A stretch of DNA of 64,000 nt from Nitrososphaera sp. (GTDB taxonomy: Archaea > Thermoproteota > Nitrososphaeria > Nitrososphaerales > Nitrososphaeraceae), in contig JBDUUL010000020.1 of the NCBI GenBank assembly GCA_039938515.1, positions 35,062-99,061 on the forward strand, given 5' to 3'. This document shows, piece by piece, positions 40,262 to 48,876 of the stretch. The first letter of the stretch is position 1. Each line of letters begins with the position of its first letter. Under the pieces are notes generated by a model that saw only the letters and a program-made list of their open reading frames with translations, did not search any database and was not told where the DNA came from. A program made the translations under genes and the position numbers.

Positions 40262-40744
40262 ATGTCAATGCGACCATGGCTAGTAATAGTCATTCCTATT
40301 GTAGTCGTTGTAATTGGTGTCTCAATCTTTGTATGGGCAATTGCTTTGCAGCCTCCGTACATTTACCTAGACTCGCGGGTGACTAGCTACCATGTCAGAG
40401 TTATTGCATGGCCTGATTTTTACATAAAGAACTTGACAGATAGTCATTCAAAGGTTATCGATACGTTCATGCCAATTGATGACAATCAACTGAGTTCATC
40501 AGCAGCTCTCAAAGACCTTCTGGCGCAAGCAATAGTCAACGCAAATCAGAACCGAAAACCTTATTCAGCAGGTGACACGGGTACCGCTAGCCAGACAATG
40601 AATGCTGATGAATTAAAACAAATGATTTATGCAGTTGGAGGTCTGTCCAAGTTTCAATTCTACAAGCCTAGTTTGAACGAAGGAACAAACCTAATCTACA
40701 ACAGAACTTACTTTAGCATTGCAATTTACCCTCCGTTTGAATAA
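40262..40744 (+). CDS. membrane-anchored protein, 160 aa
   Basis: N-terminal TM helix (WLVIVIPIVVVVIGVSIFVW, residues about 6-25), rest extracytoplasmic with one N-glycosylation sequon (NLTD) and helical/beta mix (SAALKDLLAQAIVNANQNRK). TATA-like GCTTAAATAATAACT at 40233-40247 is about 22 bases before the ATG, supporting the start. No known family. Similar in architecture to the 39016 gene (N-terminal anchor plus polar domain), perhaps the same accessory set. Confidence 0.6.
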   Translation: MSMRPWLVIVIPIVVVVIGVSIFVWAIALQPPYIYLDSRVTSYHVRVIAWPDFYIKNLTDSHSKVIDTFMPIDDNQLSSSAALKDLLAQAIVNANQNRKPYSAGDTGTASQTMNADELKQMIYAVGGLSKFQFYKPSLNEGTNLIYNRTYFSIAIYPPFE

Positions 40745-40820
40745 CTCCCGTATTCCAACAAAACCTCCCTACGTGCAACACGTCAGGAAAACTCCCGCTT
40801 TCGCAACAGAACTACAGTGC

Positions 40821-40836
40821 AAAATATATATAAAAC
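40821..40836 (+). promoter_or_regulatory. TATA box of the suf operon
   Basis: AAAATATATATAAAAC, centred about 30 bases before the sufB ATG at 40859. A strong archaeal TATA with BRE-side purines (GCAAAA); predicted leader is only a few bases. Confidence 0.65.
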
Positions 40837-40858
40837 ATAACACCGTTATAATCCATAC

Positions 40859-42262
40859 ATGACCACAGCAGAAGACCTGAACATGGACTATACCAAGTAT
40901 GACTTCAAGGATCCAACCGCGATCTATGTCTACTTGAGCAAGAAGGGCTTGTCTCGTGGAACCGTTGAAGAGATTAGCAAAATGAAGGGCGAGCCCGACT
41001 GGATGCGGGACTTTAGACTCAGGTCGTATGAGGTCTTTATGAAAAAACCAATGCCCCAGTGGGGAGGCGACTTGAATAGGATTGATTTTCAAAATATCTA
41101 CTATTACGCCAAGGCTGCTGAAAAGCAGAGCAAGAACTGGGACGACGTCCCCGAGTCGGTGCGAAATACCTTTGAAAAACTGGGCATCCCCGAAGCCGAG
41201 CGCAAGTTCCTTGCGGGAGTAGGCGCCCAGTACGAGTCAGAGGTCGTCTACCACAACCTTCACGAGGACCTGCAGAAAAAGGGCGTTATCTTTGTCGATA
41301 CCGACTCTGCAATCAAGGAATATCCCGAGATTGTCAAGAAGCACTTTGGCAAGGTCATTCCACCAGAAGACAACAAGTTTGCCGCCCTCAACAGTGCGGT
41401 GTGGTCTGGCGGCTCGTTCATTTACGTACCTCCAAACGTCAAGATTGACCTGCCGCTGCAGGCTTACTTTAGAATCAACGCCGAGAACATCGGACAGTTT
41501 GAGAGGACACTTATCATTGCAGACGAGGGCGCCGAAGTCCACTACATAGAGGGCTGCACCGCTCCAGTATACACCACAGAGTCGCTCCACTCTGCAGTGG
41601 TAGAGCTCATTGCAAAGAAGGGCGCCAAGATAAGATACACTACAATCCAGAACTGGAGCAAGGACGTCTACAACCTGGTGACCAAGCGCGCGTACGCGTA
41701 CGAGAACGCAAAGGTCGAGTGGATTGACGGCAACCTTGGAAGCAGGCTCACAATGAAGTATCCGGGCGTGTACCTGCTTGGCAAGGGCGCTCATGCAGAA
41801 GTAGTCTCGGTGGCGTTTGCAGGAAAGGACCAGCACCAGGATGCAGGTGCAAAGGCGGTCCACCTTGCACCAAATACGACTTCGAGGATAACCAGCAAGT
41901 CGGTCAGCAAGGACTCTGGCAGGACCACCTACAGGGGACTGCTGCACGTTGGCAAGGGCGCGACCGGCGTCAAGTCAAACGTCAGATGCGACGCGCTGCT
42001 GCTAGACGAGCGGTCAAGGACCGACACTTACCCGTACATCGAGGTCAACGAGGACGACGCGACTATCACCCACGAGGCCACTGTCGGCAAGATAGGCGAG
42101 GACCAGATATTCTACCTGATGAGCAGGGGCTACTCCGAGTCCGACGCGCTGTCCATGATTGTCGGGGGCTTTATGGAGCCGTTTACAAAGGAGCTGCCGA
42201 TGGAATACGCGGTAGAGCTAAACAGACTCGTAAAGATGGAAATGGAAGGCTCCGTCGGCTAG
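40859..42262 (+). CDS. sufB: Fe-S cluster assembly protein SufB
   Basis: 467 aa. Typical SufB: N-terminal [19 protein letters not shown] helix, [30 protein letters not shown], the CTAP segment [20 protein letters not shown], beta-helix core ([20 protein letters not shown]) and C-terminal [16 protein letters not shown] and [14 protein letters not shown] with the FSYR-like end region. Conserved Cys (in EGCTAP) and Glu/His ligands are present. Together with SufD and SufC forms the scaffold assembling nascent Fe-S clusters. First gene of the operon, preceded directly by its promoter. Confidence 0.97.
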   Translation: MTTAEDLNMDYTKYDFKDPTAIYVYLSKKGLSRGTVEEISKMKGEPDWMRDFRLRSYEVFMKKPMPQWGGDLNRIDFQNIYYYAKAAEKQSKNWDDVPESVRNTFEKLGIPEAERKFLAGVGAQYESEVVYHNLHEDLQKKGVIFVDTDSAIKEYPEIVKKHFGKVIPPEDNKFAALNSAVWSGGSFIYVPPNVKIDLPLQAYFRINAENIGQFERTLIIADEGAEVHYIEGCTAPVYTTESLHSAVVELIAKKGAKIRYTTIQNWSKDVYNLVTKRAYAYENAKVEWIDGNLGSRLTMKYPGVYLLGKGAHAEVVSVAFAGKDQHQDAGAKAVHLAPNTTSRITSKSVSKDSGRTTYRGLLHVGKGATGVKSNVRCDALLLDERSRTDTYPYIEVNEDDATITHEATVGKIGEDQIFYLMSRGYSESDALSMIVGGFMEPFTKELPMEYAVELNRLVKMEMEGSVG

Positions 42263-42297
42263 CCTCCTCTTTTTGTTAACACCGGTGAAAGTCACCA

Positions 42298-43728
42298 ATG
42301 AGCAAATCCATTTCTTCAAGTCTTTCAGACATTTCAGAATCGTACATCAGCTCTGTTTCCAAAAACTCGGGCGAGCCGTCATGGATGCTGGATCAGAGGC
42401 TCGAAGCGTTTTCCAAGTTCGCCTCCCTTCCCCTTGAGGTATCGCCGCTTTATTCAAAATATTCTGACGCAAACAGGATCAAGCCGCAGGGAGTCCGGTT
42501 TTCATTCTCAGAGGGCAGGCCCGCGCTTTCAGAGTACATGCAGGACAGGCTTGAGGAACTCGAGAAGGAAACCGGCATCATTAGCGTCGGATCCCACACT
42601 GTAAGCGTTTCGATTAGCGACAAACTAAGGTCGTCTGGCGTAATTGTATCATCACTCCAGGAAGCGCTCGTCAAAAACGGCGACCTGGTAAGGCGCTTCC
42701 TTGAGCGAGACCCGCTGAGCTATTCAGAGGACAAGTTCCTGGCGCTTGGCTCGGCCGCCTTTCAGACAGGCGCTTTTGTCTACATTCCGCGCGACGCGGT
42801 TGTCGAGGACCCCATAAGGATAATCAGCACGCTGGCAGGAGACGGCACATCGACATGCGCAAGAAACGTCATTGTCGCAGAGCCGGGATCCAAGGCCTCG
42901 GTGGTGCAGGAGGTCTATGCACCGGAAGTAAAGTCCGATTCTATGCAGCAGGGCAACTTTGAACTTATCCAGGCGCACGTTGGCGCAAACGCCAACCTTG
43001 AGATGATTAGCCTGCAGGCCATGGGTGGCGACTCGGTCAACGCGTGCAACAAGAAGGCGTTTGTAGGGCGAGACGGCAAGATGTCATGGTATGTCGGCGC
43101 GTTTGGCTCGATGCTGTCTCGCTACAAGACAGATAGCATCCTCAAGGAGGCCGGCGCCTCGGCAGAGGACGTCGAGATTGTCTTTGGCACCGGCACCCAG
43201 TCGTTTGACGTTTCCTCCAACCTTATCCACGTCGGACCTCACACCCGGGGAAGAGTGCTTGTCAAGTCCGTCATGAAGGACGTGTCCAAGTCGCTGTTCA
43301 AGGGCATGATAAAGATAGGCAAGGCCGGGAAGGGGTCCGAGTCTTACCTTGCAGGCCATGCAATCCTTCTTGACAGAGGCGCCAAGTCTGACGCGATTCC
43401 GGGGCTCGAAATAGAGACAAACGAGGTCAGGGCGACGCACTCGGCATCTGTCGCGCAGATGGACGAGAACCAGATCTATTACCTGTGCACAAGGGGCCTG
43501 AGCAGGGAGGGTGCAAAGAGGGAAATAGTCTCCGGCTTTCTCGAGCCGCTGTCGCGCAAGATGGGACCTACGATACGCGCTTGGGTCAACTATCTCATAG
43601 AGAACAAGTGGCTCGGAAAGCCACTGCTGCTCAAGACGGACGACGTCATGGCACAGATACTCGAGGTAGAGCGCAGCAGGTACCACGAGACTAGCGACAT
43701 TTTCGAGAAGCACTACAAGTACAGGTAA
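42298..43728 (+). CDS. sufD: Fe-S cluster assembly protein SufD
   Basis: 476 aa paralogue of SufB. WMLDQRLEAFSKF start, ARNVIVAEPGSKASVVQEVY, beta-helix core (QSFDVSSNLIHVGPHTRGRV), then ATHSASVAQMDENQIYYLC and REIVSGFLEPL, the SufB/SufD C-terminal signature. Lacks SufB's EGCTAP Cys. Heterodimerises with SufB; needs SufC ATPase, which this window does not encode. Starts 35 bases after sufB stop; a T-rich tract (CCTCTTTTTGTT) lies in this gap but is probably not a stop to the operon. Confidence 0.95.
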   Translation: MSKSISSSLSDISESYISSVSKNSGEPSWMLDQRLEAFSKFASLPLEVSPLYSKYSDANRIKPQGVRFSFSEGRPALSEYMQDRLEELEKETGIISVGSHTVSVSISDKLRSSGVIVSSLQEALVKNGDLVRRFLERDPLSYSEDKFLALGSAAFQTGAFVYIPRDAVVEDPIRIISTLAGDGTSTCARNVIVAEPGSKASVVQEVYAPEVKSDSMQQGNFELIQAHVGANANLEMISLQAMGGDSVNACNKKAFVGRDGKMSWYVGAFGSMLSRYKTDSILKEAGASAEDVEIVFGTGTQSFDVSSNLIHVGPHTRGRVLVKSVMKDVSKSLFKGMIKIGKAGKGSESYLAGHAILLDRGAKSDAIPGLEIETNEVRATHSASVAQMDENQIYYLCTRGLSREGAKREIVSGFLEPLSRKMGPTIRAWVNYLIENKWLGKPLLLKTDDVMAQILEVERSRYHETSDIFEKHYKYR

Positions 43729-43739
43729 GGCTAAAAGAA

Positions 43740-44066
43740 ATGGCCCAGTGGATTCGCGTTGCCGATTCAAAGAGCGTCAAGGACGGCGATATGCTCGATT
43801 TTGACCATGGCGAGCGCAGGATTCTGATTACAAAGGTAAAGGGCAGGCTTTACGCCACCGACAGGATTTGCACTCACGCGTATGCCGACCTCTCAACAGG
43901 GATACTTAACGAGGACGAGCGCACCGTCACGTGTCCGCTGCACCTGTCTGCCTTCAAGCTGGACTCCGGGGTGCCTCAGAACCTCCCCGCGGAGCAGCCA
44001 CTGAAGATTTACAATGTTAAAATACAGGACAACCAGATTTACGTTGAACTGGATTCTCTGACATGA
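43740..44066 (+). CDS. Rieske-type [2Fe-2S] ferredoxin of the suf operon
   Basis: 108 aa. Rieske/biphenyl-dioxygenase-ferredoxin motif ICTHAYADLSTG (Cys-x-His) and TCPLHLSAFKLDSG (Cys-x2-His), spaced as in CxH-x17-CxxH, bind a [2Fe-2S] cluster. Fits an electron donor in cluster assembly or in a dioxygenase, but the operon position favours cluster assembly. Lies 11 bases after sufD; the last 4 bases overlap the sufS ATG (ACATGATG). Confidence 0.93.
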   Translation: MAQWIRVADSKSVKDGDMLDFDHGERRILITKVKGRLYATDRICTHAYADLSTGILNEDERTVTCPLHLSAFKLDSGVPQNLPAEQPLKIYNVKIQDNQIYVELDSLT

Positions 44067-45307
44067 TGCAAAAGGGCGCGCTTGACATCAGGAAGATAAG
44101 GCAGGACTTTCCCATCCTAAAGCGCCAGGTCATGGGCGGCAAGCAGCTGGTCTATCTCGACAATGCTGCGACTACCCAGAAGCCGATTTCCGTAATCGAG
44201 GCTATACACGATTATTACATGAACTACAATTCCAATATCCACCGAGCGGTCCACCAGCTGGCAGAGGAGGCTACGGCCAGGTTCGAGGAAACCCGCAGCA
44301 AGGTTGCCAAGTTCATAAACGCAGAGTCGACAGATGAGATAATCTTTACCCGAAATGCGACAGAGGCAATCAACCTTGTCTCATACTCTTGGGGCAGGGC
44401 CAACATCAAGAAGAACGACCATGTCGTGATAAGCGAGATAGAGCACCACAGCAACATCGTGCCATGGCAGATACTCACCTCTGAAAAGGGCGCGGTTCTC
44501 GACTATGTCGGCGTTGACGACAGCGGCTACCTGAAAATGCCCGAGTACAGAAAGTTCCTCGAGGGCAAAACCAGGCTCATGTCACTGACGCACATGTCGA
44601 ACGTTCTTGGCACCATTACACCCATAGAGAAGATAATCAAGCTGGCGCACGAAAAAAGAATTCCGGTGCTGGTTGACGGCGCGCAGTCCGTGCCCCACAT
44701 GCCGGTCGACGTGAGGAAGATGGACTGCGACTTTATGGCGTTTTCCGCCCACAAGATGCTAGGGCCCACGGGCGTAGGCATACTTTATGTCAAGCGCGAG
44801 ATACTGGAGGGCATGCAGCCTTTCATTGGCGGGGGCGACATGATAAAGGAAGTGCACAAGCACGACACCCGTTACAACGATCTTCCCTACAAGTTCGAGG
44901 GAGGCACGCCCAATATCGCCGATGTAATCGGATTCTCTGCAGCAATCGACTATCTCAACAAGCTGGGCATGGACCACGTGCGGGAGCACGAGATGGACAT
45001 CACAAAGTACGCGATGGACAAGATAGGCGCTGTAAAGGGCGTTACTATTTACGGGCCGGAGGAGGTCAAGGACCGCGGCGGCGTCGTGTCGTTTAACCTG
45101 GGCGACATCCACCCGCACGATCTGGCCACCATAATGAACGACCACGGGATCGCCATAAGATCGGGCCACCACTGCGCGCAGGTGCTCATGGAAAGGCTCG
45201 ATGTCGCCGCCACGTCCCGGGCAAGTTTTTATGTGTATAACACAAAGGAAGAGGTCGACATGCTTGCCAGCGCCCTCAACGACGCACGGAGGATGTTCAA
45301 GATATGA
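44063..45307 (+). CDS. sufS: cysteine desulfurase SufS
   Basis: 414 aa, PLP fold type I. QLVYLDNAATTQKP, FTRNATEAINLVSYSWG, EHHSNIVPW, DGAQSVPHMPVDV, AFSAHKMLGPTGVGILY with the Schiff-base lysine, and the active-site Cys in the RSGHHCAQVLM loop (about residue 372), which is the group II desulfurase motif. Mobilises sulfur from cysteine for clusters; SufU follows directly and is its sulfur acceptor. Confidence 0.97.
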   Translation: MMQKGALDIRKIRQDFPILKRQVMGGKQLVYLDNAATTQKPISVIEAIHDYYMNYNSNIHRAVHQLAEEATARFEETRSKVAKFINAESTDEIIFTRNATEAINLVSYSWGRANIKKNDHVVISEIEHHSNIVPWQILTSEKGAVLDYVGVDDSGYLKMPEYRKFLEGKTRLMSLTHMSNVLGTITPIEKIIKLAHEKRIPVLVDGAQSVPHMPVDVRKMDCDFMAFSAHKMLGPTGVGILYVKREILEGMQPFIGGGDMIKEVHKHDTRYNDLPYKFEGGTPNIADVIGFSAAIDYLNKLGMDHVREHEMDITKYAMDKIGAVKGVTIYGPEEVKDRGGVVSFNLGDIHPHDLATIMNDHGIAIRSGHHCAQVLMERLDVAATSRASFYVYNTKEEVDMLASALNDARRMFKI

Positions 45308-45732
45308 GCGACGACATTTACCGCGAAATCATACTGGATCACTACCGCAACCCGCGGAACAAGGGCAAGCTTTCCGGGGCTGACGTTAGCATACACGACA
45401 GCAATCCGCTGTGCGGCGACGAGATTGACATTCATCTGAAAATCGACGGCGACAAGATAAAGGATATCAAGTTTGAGGGGCGCGGCTGTGCAATCAGCCA
45501 GGCAAGCGCCTCGATGCTCACGGAGACTGTCATGGGCAAGCCCCTCAGCGCCGTGAGGGACTTTACAAAGGACGACCACCTGGAGAACATGGGTCTGACG
45601 ACGCTCGGTCCGTCGAGGATCAAGTGCGCGCTGCTGTCGCTCAAGGTCCTAAAGCTGGCAATGGTCAGGTACTACAGCGACAAGGACCCGGCTTCCGCGA
45701 AAAAGTTCAACGAGGACTCGAAAGGTCTGTAG
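45304..45732 (+). CDS. sufU: SufU-type sulfur acceptor
   Basis: 142 aa; start ATG overlaps the sufS stop by four bases. IILDHYRNPRNKGKL start, NPLCGDEIDIHLKIDG, FEGRGCAISQASASMLTE and the third Cys in RIKCALLSLKVLK: three conserved Cys plus Asp (CGD), the SufU zinc/sulfur site. Accepts persulfide from SufS. Longer SufU insertion (about 20 residues, GRGCAISQASA) is the Gram-positive/archaeal type, distinguishing it from IscU. Confidence 0.95.
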   Translation: MSDDIYREIILDHYRNPRNKGKLSGADVSIHDSNPLCGDEIDIHLKIDGDKIKDIKFEGRGCAISQASASMLTETVMGKPLSAVRDFTKDDHLENMGLTTLGPSRIKCALLSLKVLKLAMVRYYSDKDPASAKKFNEDSKGL

Positions 45733-45738
45733 CAGGAA

Positions 45739-46083
45739 ATGACAGTACCTGCATCCAAGGTAAGCGCGTCGGCGATAAGGGAGTTAATCTTTGCAAACTA
45801 CAATGACACCGACGTGCGCTTTAGCAACGACGACCTGCTCGAACAACTGAACAGGCAGGAAAAGTACAGGAGGATGGACCTTGACGTCCTGGACTTTGAG
45901 GACGTACTGCTGGACCTTGAAAACTCGGGCATGCTGCGCGCAATTGCGCAGAACTTTAACACCCGCTATTTCCGGATATGGGACACCCTTGCGCCTGCAA
46001 GTTGCAAGAGCTGCGGCACCGAATCGTTCTTTTCAAATTCAGAGGAGTCGAAAAAGTGTCCCAAGTGCGGCACGGTTGTGTAG
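45739..46083 (+). CDS. winged-helix/zinc-ribbon protein at the end of the suf operon
   Basis: 114 aa. The N-terminal about 75 residues are helical with a wHTH-like shape (SAIRELIFANYNDTDVRFSN, then FEDVLLDLENSGMLRAIAQN), and the C-terminal ends in a zinc ribbon SCKSCGTESFF ... KKCPKCGTVV (two Cys-x2-Cys). Lies 6 bases after sufU, so cotranscribed. Could sense cluster or zinc status; inference. No family name recognised. Confidence 0.8.
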   Translation: MTVPASKVSASAIRELIFANYNDTDVRFSNDDLLEQLNRQEKYRRMDLDVLDFEDVLLDLENSGMLRAIAQNFNTRYFRIWDTLAPASCKSCGTESFFSNSEESKKCPKCGTVV

Positions 46084-46177
46084 CAAAACGGACATCTACT
46101 CCGCTGAAAATCAACATTACAGGACGAGCAATCAGGCAGCTTTTCGTCGGGTAGAGCAAAACAATTAAAGTTTATTC

Positions 46178-46939
46178 ATGCAAGAACCGGTCAGGCAATT
46201 GAGCGAGCATTCCGATTTCGCGCAGCCGGTTGTAGATTCACCTCCCTGGTTCTGGAAGGTGCGCACCGGCAGGTTCTTCCTCCTGCTCGCATCGTTTGCC
46301 GTTCTCGGCGCCCTCGTCGGCCTGGGCGTAACCTCTGTCCCGGACGACGCGGCCTCCCGCTATTTCAAGTCTATTGAGGGCAACCCGAATCTGGACATCG
46401 CGATGGTCGCAATTACGACGACGGGCGACGCGTCGTTTCTGGTAGTTGTAGGAATCGTGCTGACGGTAATCCGGCGGACCCGCAAGGCAGGCATGGTGTT
46501 TTTGATAGCCATTGTGGTCATTGCCGTAACGGTGATGTACATAAAACCGCTGGTGGGCAGGGCCGTTCCGCCGTATGACTACCAGCCCGCGATAAAACTG
46601 CCGAGCGGCACGATAGAGTCGGACAGTTTGGCACCATTTGCGGCCGGCTTTTCATTTCCGTCCGGCCACGCTGCACGCGCAACCGCACTGGCGTTTATTC
46701 TTGGCTTTGCGGCGTACCAGAGGTCGCACAAGGTTGCCTATGCCATCTGGGCTTTTCCGGTCATAATCGGCATTACCCGGGTTTACCTGTTGCAGCACTA
46801 TCCAAGCGATATCGTCGGCGGAATGATTTTTGGCTTTATCATTTCAGTCGTGCTAGCAAGGACGATGAAACTCGAACAGCCGTTTAGCATGAACCGGTTC
46901 AAAAAGTCAGAGGGCAAGCGGACTCCAAGCCCGCCCTAG
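46178..46939 (+). CDS. PAP2-family phosphatase, integral membrane
   Basis: 253 aa with about six TM helices. Acid phosphatase motifs in order: KPLVGRAVPPY (motif 1: K-x6-RP variant), FSFPSGHAAR (motif 2: PSGH) and RVYLLQHYPSDIVGG (motif 3: SR-x5-H-x3-D variant). Dephosphorylates lipid or isoprenoid phosphates at the membrane. TATA-like ACAATTAAAGTTTATTC lies within 25 bases upstream of the ATG. Convergent with the 46936 gene, overlapping four bases. Confidence 0.9.
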   Translation: MQEPVRQLSEHSDFAQPVVDSPPWFWKVRTGRFFLLLASFAVLGALVGLGVTSVPDDAASRYFKSIEGNPNLDIAMVAITTTGDASFLVVVGIVLTVIRRTRKAGMVFLIAIVVIAVTVMYIKPLVGRAVPPYDYQPAIKLPSGTIESDSLAPFAAGFSFPSGHAARATALAFILGFAAYQRSHKVAYAIWAFPVIIGITRVYLLQHYPSDIVGGMIFGFIISVVLARTMKLEQPFSMNRFKKSEGKRTPSPP

Positions 46940-47268
46940 CCTACCTGCGCGAGGACTTCCGGCGAACTCAGGATCCAGCCGTAGTGCGACTCGTCATGTA
47001 CGTACCTCACGTCTCGAATGTTCGGTATTATGTGCTTTTTTCGAAGCGCCAGCACAAACTCCCCCTGGAGCGTCAGGCCGAGCCTCTTTGCCTTGGACCC
47101 GACCCGCTCGCCGCGCGGAAGAAGTATCCTGTAGCTAAAGTCGTGCTGCGGGAAATGCTCCTCATAGCTTGATGCCATCCTGTCGGCAAGTTCCCTTACC
47201 TGCGAGAGCTCGGAAAGCGACACAGTCTCTAAAACCCGTACCGACGCGTACTTGCTGCTAGCCGACAA
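46936..47268 (-). CDS. hypothetical protein, 110 aa
   Basis: From TTG 47268. Helical N-half (SLSELSQVRELADRMASSYE) and beta-rich C-half (DFSYRILLPRGERVG, LTLQGEFVLALRKK, YGWILSSPEV). Unknown family; probably soluble. Downstream of the geranylgeranyl reductase gene on the same strand (48 bases apart), so possibly cotranscribed. Confidence 0.55.
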   Translation of the reverse strand: MSASSKYASVRVLETVSLSELSQVRELADRMASSYEEHFPQHDFSYRILLPRGERVGSKAKRLGLTLQGEFVLALRKKHIIPNIRDVRYVHDESHYGWILSSPEVLAQVG

Positions 47269-47315
47269 GAGACGCCTAGCACTTGAGCGAGCCCATCTAT
47301 CACTGTTTCTTGGAG

Positions 47316-48770
47316 CTACTTGTAGCGGGCAGCCGCCTCGCCAAGGTGGCGTTGGAGAGTCGTGCTCCAGTCCTCAAAGCCCTCAGGCCCGTCCGGGTAG
47401 TTGTAATAGTGGCTGACAAGGACCTTGTTCATGTTGGCGCAGTACTTCAGGTCCTCGGCAAGCTTTTTGTTCATTGCGCCGCGAATCAGCATGCCTATTT
47501 TGTCGACGGTGCCAAACTCTGGGTGCTCGCCGTTTGTTATCCTGTCAATGTCCATCTTGGACAGAAAGTGCTTCATGCCATAGTCTATCTGCTCATTTGA
47601 GAGGCCCTGCAGCATGCGCCGAAATACCTCAAGGCCTGCGGTCTTGTAGCCGTAGTCGTTGATAAAGTGCTTGTTGTACTTCCACAGCCCCTTCTCGGAG
47701 GTGTCGCTTGACTGCACCGCTTCCACCGCGTCCTTGCCTGCTATTGTGGCAGCGATAATTGCCGGCCCTATGCCGCCGGCGTCCAGTGGCTTTGGCATCC
47801 AGGCGGAATCGCCGACGAGCATGTAGCCGTTTGCCACAAGGCAGTCGTTCTGCCTCCTCACCGAGACCTGCCAGGTTCCAAACGCATTGCCCTCGTCCTC
47901 GCTTCCTTCTGCAAGGCGCGGGTTTTCGACCACAGGATTTGCATCCACGTACTGGTCGATCAGCGTCTTGAGATCCGTCCTGACGCCCATCCTCTTGTTG
48001 CGAGTCTCGAAGGCCTTTTGCTGCACGCCGAGGCCGATGTTGACCTTGCTCTTGCCCTTTGGGAAAACCCAGCCGTAGCCCCCGGGCGCAAGGTTCTGGT
48101 CGAGATGGATAATGCAATAGTCGGGGTCAAAGTAGGTCTTGTCGTCCCGCGCAGGTTCGAAATCATAGATGTATCTGCCAGTCGCCTCCAGGTCGTCCCG
48201 GTCGATTCTGCGCTGGATAAAGGACTTGATGGGCAGGTTGGTGCGAAGCACCGAGGTGACGCCGGTGCAGTCCACCACTAGTTTTGCGGTCTTGCGGAAT
48301 GGCTCTTTGGTGCGGAGGTTGTCGCCCTCGACCCCGATTACGAAATTGTTCTCTATCACAAGGGAGCGCAGCGCGACTTGGTCTAGCAATTCCACCCCGC
48401 ACTTTAGCGCGTCGCTCATTTGCTTCTGTGGAAGCAGCCTGCGGTTCAGGATGTAGCCCTCGCCGTCAAACGAAACCCCGGTTTCGTGGTCAGGTGAATA
48501 CGCAATTACGCCCTTGACGGGGTGCTCAATTTCAGGATGGCCCCACTTGGTGCCTATCCTGCTAGACATGTAGTCGACCGTGTTTTTGCCAACGGCGTCG
48601 CCGCATACCCAGCCCATCACGGTCTTTTTTCCAAGGCTTGAGACAGGATTCCGGTCAACCACCAGAATCCTCAGAGACTGCTTTGAATAATAAGCGGCAG
48701 AGGTCGCGATAATCATTCCAGCCAACCCTCCGCCCGCAACGATGATGTCGTAATCCCTCGTAGCCGGCAT
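47316..48770 (-). CDS. geranylgeranyl reductase family FAD protein
   Basis: 484 aa from ATG 48770, chosen because TATA-like CTTTAAATAG (48801-48810 region, minus strand) would start a transcript near 48779, excluding the upstream ATG 48797. N-terminal dinucleotide-binding fold DIIVAGGGLAGMIIATSAAY, then GWVCGDAVGK, VVDCTGVTSVLR and GYMLVGDSAWMPKPLDAGG (FAD O2' site GD). This family saturates isoprenoid chains, in archaea the lipid side chains. Divergent from the HAD gene. Confidence 0.9.
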   Translation of the reverse strand: MPATRDYDIIVAGGGLAGMIIATSAAYYSKQSLRILVVDRNPVSSLGKKTVMGWVCGDAVGKNTVDYMSSRIGTKWGHPEIEHPVKGVIAYSPDHETGVSFDGEGYILNRRLLPQKQMSDALKCGVELLDQVALRSLVIENNFVIGVEGDNLRTKEPFRKTAKLVVDCTGVTSVLRTNLPIKSFIQRRIDRDDLEATGRYIYDFEPARDDKTYFDPDYCIIHLDQNLAPGGYGWVFPKGKSKVNIGLGVQQKAFETRNKRMGVRTDLKTLIDQYVDANPVVENPRLAEGSEDEGNAFGTWQVSVRRQNDCLVANGYMLVGDSAWMPKPLDAGGIGPAIIAATIAGKDAVEAVQSSDTSEKGLWKYNKHFINDYGYKTAGLEVFRRMLQGLSNEQIDYGMKHFLSKMDIDRITNGEHPEFGTVDKIGMLIRGAMNKKLAEDLKYCANMNKVLVSHYYNYPDGPEGFEDWSTTLQRHLGEAAARYK

Positions 48771-48876
48771 TAACTGAACAGCGCGTGAAGCCTGCAAACT
48801 CTATTTAAAGTGTTTCTGGTTCTGCGTGCCGGCTCGCCAGCCGAAAGAACATTAGTGGCCGGCGCGAAGAAGGCCG

